A stretch of DNA of 36,012 bases, taken from positions 1-36,012 of the forward strand of contig CAZSFD010000054.1 of NCBI GenBank assembly GCA_964606085.1. The letters run 5' to 3'. The notes under the pieces are model-generated. The model did not search any database. It saw only the letters and a list, made by a program, of their open reading frames with translations, and was not told the origin of the DNA. Positions 33,485 to 36,012 of this stretch are shown here, piece after piece. Positions within the stretch are counted from its first letter, which is position 1. The number at the start of each line of letters is the position of its first letter. The DNA comes from CAIQJJ01 sp964606085. GTDB taxonomy: Bacteria > Chloroflexota > Anaerolineae > Anaerolineales > UBA4823. Made by a program: the position numbers and the translations under genes.

Positions 33485-34384
33485 ATTCAAACGATACACT
33501 GGGGCATCATCGGCTGTGGCGATGTCACCGAGGTCAAGAGCGGGCCTGGCTTTCAGCGCGCCAAGCATGCCAGCCTGGTGGCCGTCATGCGGCGCAACGG
33601 CGATCTGGCCCGCGATTACGCCCAGCGTCATGGCGTGCCAAAATGGTACGACGATGCCGAAGCCCTGATCCACGACCCCGATGTCGATGCCGTCTATATC
33701 GCCACGCCACCGGCCTTTCACAAGCCCTACACCCTGCTCACCGCCCAGGCTGGCAAACCCGTTTACGTCGAAAAGCCGATGGCGTTGAACCATGCCGAAT
33801 GCCAGGCCATGCTCGCAGCGTGTCAGTCGGCCCGTGTGCCGCTGTTCGTCGCCTACTATCGCCGGGCATTGGCGCGCTTTCTCAAAGTGAAAGAACTGAT
33901 TGATGCGCAGGCGATTGGCGAAGTGCGCTTTGTCACCGTGACCCTGCGCCAGCCCCCGGCGGCACAAGAACTCGCCGCATCCGCACTGCCCTGGCGCGTG
34001 ATCCCTGCTGTGGCAGGCGGCGGCCTCTTCGTTGACCTGGCCTCGCACATGCTCGACCTGCTGGATTACCTGCTCGGCCCGCTCCGCCATGTGCGCGGCT
34101 TTGCCGGCAACCAGGCCCAGCGCTACCCCGCCGAAGACATCGTCACGGGGACGTTCGTGTTCGAGAGCGGCATCCAGGGCGTAGGAACGTGGTGTTTCAC
34201 CAGCTTCGACCGCCAGGACGTGACCGAGATCGTCGGCAGCGCAGGCAGGCTCACCTATTCGACCTTCGACAGTCAGCCGATCCTCTTGACCACGGCCAAC
34301 GGTAGCACGCCATTTGCCTTCGACTACCCGCCGCACATCCAGCAGCCGCTTCTATGTTTGAGAATTTGTCAAGATAGGGTGTGA
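33485..34384 (+). pseudogene. Gfo/Idh/MocA-type oxidoreductase, 3' truncated, with apparent ATT start
   Basis: The translated N-terminus IQTIHWGIIGCGDVTEVKS has the Rossmann dinucleotide motif, and the catalytic Lys motif is VYVEKPMALNHAE (near residue 100). The C-terminal substrate part (GGGLFVDLASHMLDLLDYLLG) is present until about residue 288, where the family sequence (...PHIQQPL) breaks off into an unrelated tail LCLRICQDRV. The usual length is about 320-340. The likely start ATT (33485) follows a perfect AGGAGG; all common start codons lie inside the Rossmann fold. Either the gene uses AUU, or ATG mutated to ATT after the gene was already damaged. The C-terminal loss coincides with the left limit of mobile DNA. 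Confidence 0.72.
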
Positions 34385-34457
34385 AGACAAATCTCTGAGG
34401 GCGGACTTGTGCAGGTCGTTTTGTTGAAAAGTATCACAGTATTGCAAACACGCTCTG

Positions 34458-34617
34458 GCAAAACCGCTTCATAAGCAGAGTAACTGCCCGGCGGCCGGGG
34501 CCCAGTCAAGGGCGGCGCAGCGTAGCGGAGCCGTCCCGCAGGGATACGCAGCGGAGCGGAGTACCCTTGACGGGATGGCCGGAGGGCGGATAATCGCCGC
34601 TGCGAAAGCGGTTTTGC
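34458..34617 (+). ncRNA. Highly structured RNA candidate, HEARO/omega-RNA-like
   Basis: Nested pairing suggests a long folded RNA. The closing stem is gcaaaaccgctt (34458-34469) with its complement (34606-34617). Inside it are gccc (34486-34489) with gggc (34584-34587), cggcc (34492-34496) with ggccg (34577-34581), and gtcaaggg (34505-34512) with cccttgac (34564-34571), extended by three G-C pairs past a bulged A. The apex contains tccc-gca-ggga and repeated agcg/gcgg motifs. The pattern reminds me of HEARO-type omega-RNAs of IsrB/IscB elements, but no such protein gene is next to it. The strand is assumed. Confidence 0.5.
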
Positions 34618-34881
34618 GTTGTAGTGAACCTGTTCTGCCTGAGGAAATCCTGCACATTGAACACTGGCAGCTTCATGAAGCGTCGAGGAAGAAGAACCTC
34701 GAACCAGCTTCTATCCGTGTTGGTTGAAAGCCAAACACCCGAGAAAGAATTCGCTTTTGGCGAGGAAGCTATTCAGGAGCGGCCCCATCTATACTTCGGT
34801 TCCCAGAAGGGTGACCCGCATGACTTAGCGGGCTGCTCACACCAGAAAAGAGCAGGATAAACCTAAAGATCAGGAGATAAC
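34618..34881. other. Unassigned stretch between structured RNA and transposase
   Basis: No gene is recognised. Plus-strand frames contain short open stretches (for example EEILHIEHWQLHEASRKKN from about 34642) that stop within about 40 codons, and a bulged hairpin with arms gtgttggtt and gccaaacac around 34718-34739. The stretch could be a decayed coding remnant or the 3' flank of the transposase, where IS1111-type members of the IS110 family carry their guide RNA. Confidence 0.45.
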
Positions 34882-35970
34882 TCAAGCTTCACGCAGGATA
34901 GCACCTTCGGGAAGGGTGCCATCTTCGAGATAGCGCCAGAGAGCGATCAGGAGTTTGCGAGCCAGGGCAACGATGCCGATGCGACGGATACGGCTGTTGC
35001 CGTGGGCGAAGCGCTTTTGATACCACTGGCTTAGAGCGCTTTCTGGTTGGTAACGCAGCCAAGCCCAGGCAATTTCGATGGCCATGGCTCGGATGGGGCG
35101 GTTGCCTGCTTTGCTGATGCCCTGCTCGCGGGCGCTATCACCGCTTTGGTAGGGAGTTGGTGTTAATCCAGCAAGCGAACCTAGTTCACGGCGGTTACGG
35201 AAATTACGCCAGGAGAAGAATTCCATCACATACAACCAGGCTGAATTGACGCCAATGCCTTTGAGCCGTAACAACTGACGAACTTGTGTCATAGCAGGAG
35301 TGTCAGCGGTTTGGATGGCTTGCAAGCGTGCTTTGTCGATCTGTTGGACTTGCTCTTGCACCAATTGGTAGCGTGTATATTCATGTTCCAAGCAGTCATG
35401 TAACCCTTTCAGTAAGCTCGAACTATCCCACAAACGCACCATTTCCAGTTTTTCGAGGAAATCCGCCTGGACTTCCAATTTGACGCCCTGGCTGGCCAAC
35501 AAGCCTTTGATGCGGTTGATGTGGTGTGTTCTTTCCCGCTTGAGGGCCATCAGTTCACGGTGTAACTGCCGCTGGTCTTCTTCTTGTGGGCTGGGTGGGT
35601 GGAGTACGCTCCACACCTTTTGTTCGCCTTGTGCATAACGGATCAACATCGTGAGCAATTTCGTAACATCCATGCGGTCGGTCTTGGCCCTACGCTTGCG
35701 CCGGTTAACCTCGATGCTGGCCGAGTCCACGACCAAGTTGGTCACGTCTTTGGCAGTCAAGTAACGATGCAGCCAAAAGCCATCACGACCAGCTTCATAA
35801 CAACTCAACACCGGTGTTTTTTCTGGCAAGCCAAAACGCACTTTTGCCAGGCGAATCTCTTCCGACAATCCTGGTAAATCGCGAGCGTTCAGTTTGCGCA
35901 AACGTGGTGCTTGGCCCAGACCAATGGTGAAACCCAGATGCCATTCAGAATTGCTCAACTCGATTGCCAT
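34882..35970 (-). CDS. IS110-family transposase (DEDD recombinase)
   Basis: This 362-residue protein has an N-terminal RuvC-like DEDD part with acidic residues visible in AIELSNSEW, CYEAGRDGFWLHR and KRRAKTDRMDVTKLL. A central coiled-coil-like helical region follows (MALKRERTHHINRIKGLL), then a C-terminal Transposase_20 domain (LLRLKGIGVNSAWLYVMEF, LAGLTPTPYQSGDSAREQGISKAGNRPIRAMAIEIAW). The first acidic residue is Glu instead of the usual Asp (AIELS rather than GIDVS), a variant I associate with one IS110 subgroup. The serine of the C-terminal domain is likely in the SGDSAREQGISKAG segment. The gene is complete but its start has no clear ribosome site, and only 42 bases of upstream sequence are in the window, so its bridge RNA cannot be seen there. 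Confidence 0.92.
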   Translation of the reverse strand: MAIELSNSEWHLGFTIGLGQAPRLRKLNARDLPGLSEEIRLAKVRFGLPEKTPVLSCYEAGRDGFWLHRYLTAKDVTNLVVDSASIEVNRRKRRAKTDRMDVTKLLTMLIRYAQGEQKVWSVLHPPSPQEEDQRQLHRELMALKRERTHHINRIKGLLASQGVKLEVQADFLEKLEMVRLWDSSSLLKGLHDCLEHEYTRYQLVQEQVQQIDKARLQAIQTADTPAMTQVRQLLRLKGIGVNSAWLYVMEFFSWRNFRNRRELGSLAGLTPTPYQSGDSAREQGISKAGNRPIRAMAIEIAWAWLRYQPESALSQWYQKRFAHGNSRIRRIGIVALARKLLIALWRYLEDGTLPEGAILREA

Positions 35971-36012
35971 GTAAAGGTACGATGTAGTAAGATAGGTATG
36001 GGTAGTTTCTGT

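Larger units (their letters stand above)
34351..36012. mobile_element. Inserted mobile DNA with IS110-family transposase, right end outside the window
   Basis: The left limit is set where the oxidoreductase coding sequence stops matching its family (about 34351). The segment holds a strongly structured region (34458-34617), unassigned sequence, and an IS110-family transposase on the minus strand. IS110 elements lack classical terminal inverted repeats, so the ends cannot be drawn from sequence, and the right end is beyond the window. More than one element may be nested here. Positions 34351-34457 (about 107 bases) show nothing recognisable. Confidence 0.6.

Noticed and set aside
33447..33668. 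A 73-codon basic frame overlapping the start of the oxidoreductase.
   Set aside because: It is out of frame with the clear Rossmann motif, overlaps it fully and has no family resemblance.
33475..34775. The 14-mer gaggaagctattca occurs both near 33476-33489 and near 34762-34775.
   Set aside because: No similarity extends on either side and there is no boundary at the first copy, so a target-site duplication or shared core cannot be claimed; chance is possible.

Overview
The window looks like chromosomal DNA of a Chloroflexota bacterium, probably Anaerolineae or a related class. That is an inference from family content: many lipoproteins with Thr/Pro-rich linkers, tandem solute-binding lipoproteins, a BTAD/STAND regulator, NACHT plus sulfatase-modifying-factor proteins, a secreted beta-repeat protein ending in an FLPLV-type tail, and many short palindromic intergenic repeats. 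No rRNA, tRNA or CRISPR array was seen.

Layout. 170-3634 (+): a beta-propeller-like lipoprotein, an MFS permease and a metallophosphoesterase. 3570-15884 (-): a run of minus-strand genes read from right to left. It starts with an ECF sigma factor and a membrane anti-sigma factor whose outer part is a family-5 solute-binding protein. A MNT/HEPN toxin-antitoxin-like pair follows, then a double solute-binding lipoprotein, an AAA/DUF4143 ATPase with its own palindromic promoter, a second double solute-binding lipoprotein, and an overlapping TTG-start gene for a ParB-like plus universal-stress fusion. 16080-19510 (-): a large secreted repeat protein and a 62-residue protein, separated by palindromic repeats. 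19663-22767 (+): a BTAD/STAND/TPR regulator carrying an in-frame palindromic repeat insertion. 22842-24734 (-): a von Willebrand lipoprotein and a DUF4349 remnant. 24795-27111 (+): upp and a LiaF-like/GIN membrane protein. 27257-29869 (+): a NACHT-FGE pseudogene with three lesions. 29887-34384 (+): a HAD phosphatase, a GH38 alpha-mannosidase and a Gfo/Idh oxidoreductase that lacks a canonical start codon and has lost its C-terminus to inserted mobile DNA. 34351-36012: mobile DNA with a highly structured RNA-like segment (HEARO/omega-RNA-like candidate) and an IS110-family transposase.

How the genes may work together. The most interesting unit is 13132-15884. The anti-sigma factor has the zinc anti-sigma signature (C13, H39, C43, C46), one membrane helix, and then a complete oligopeptide-binding (SBP_bac_5) domain outside the cell. 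The simplest model is that ligand binding outside directly controls release of the sigma factor inside, with no separate transporter or sensor. The same region holds two lipoproteins that each contain two SBP modules, so five solute-binding modules are present without any permease or transport ATPase. This suggests a sensing or scavenging role rather than ordinary ABC transport, or permeases encoded elsewhere.
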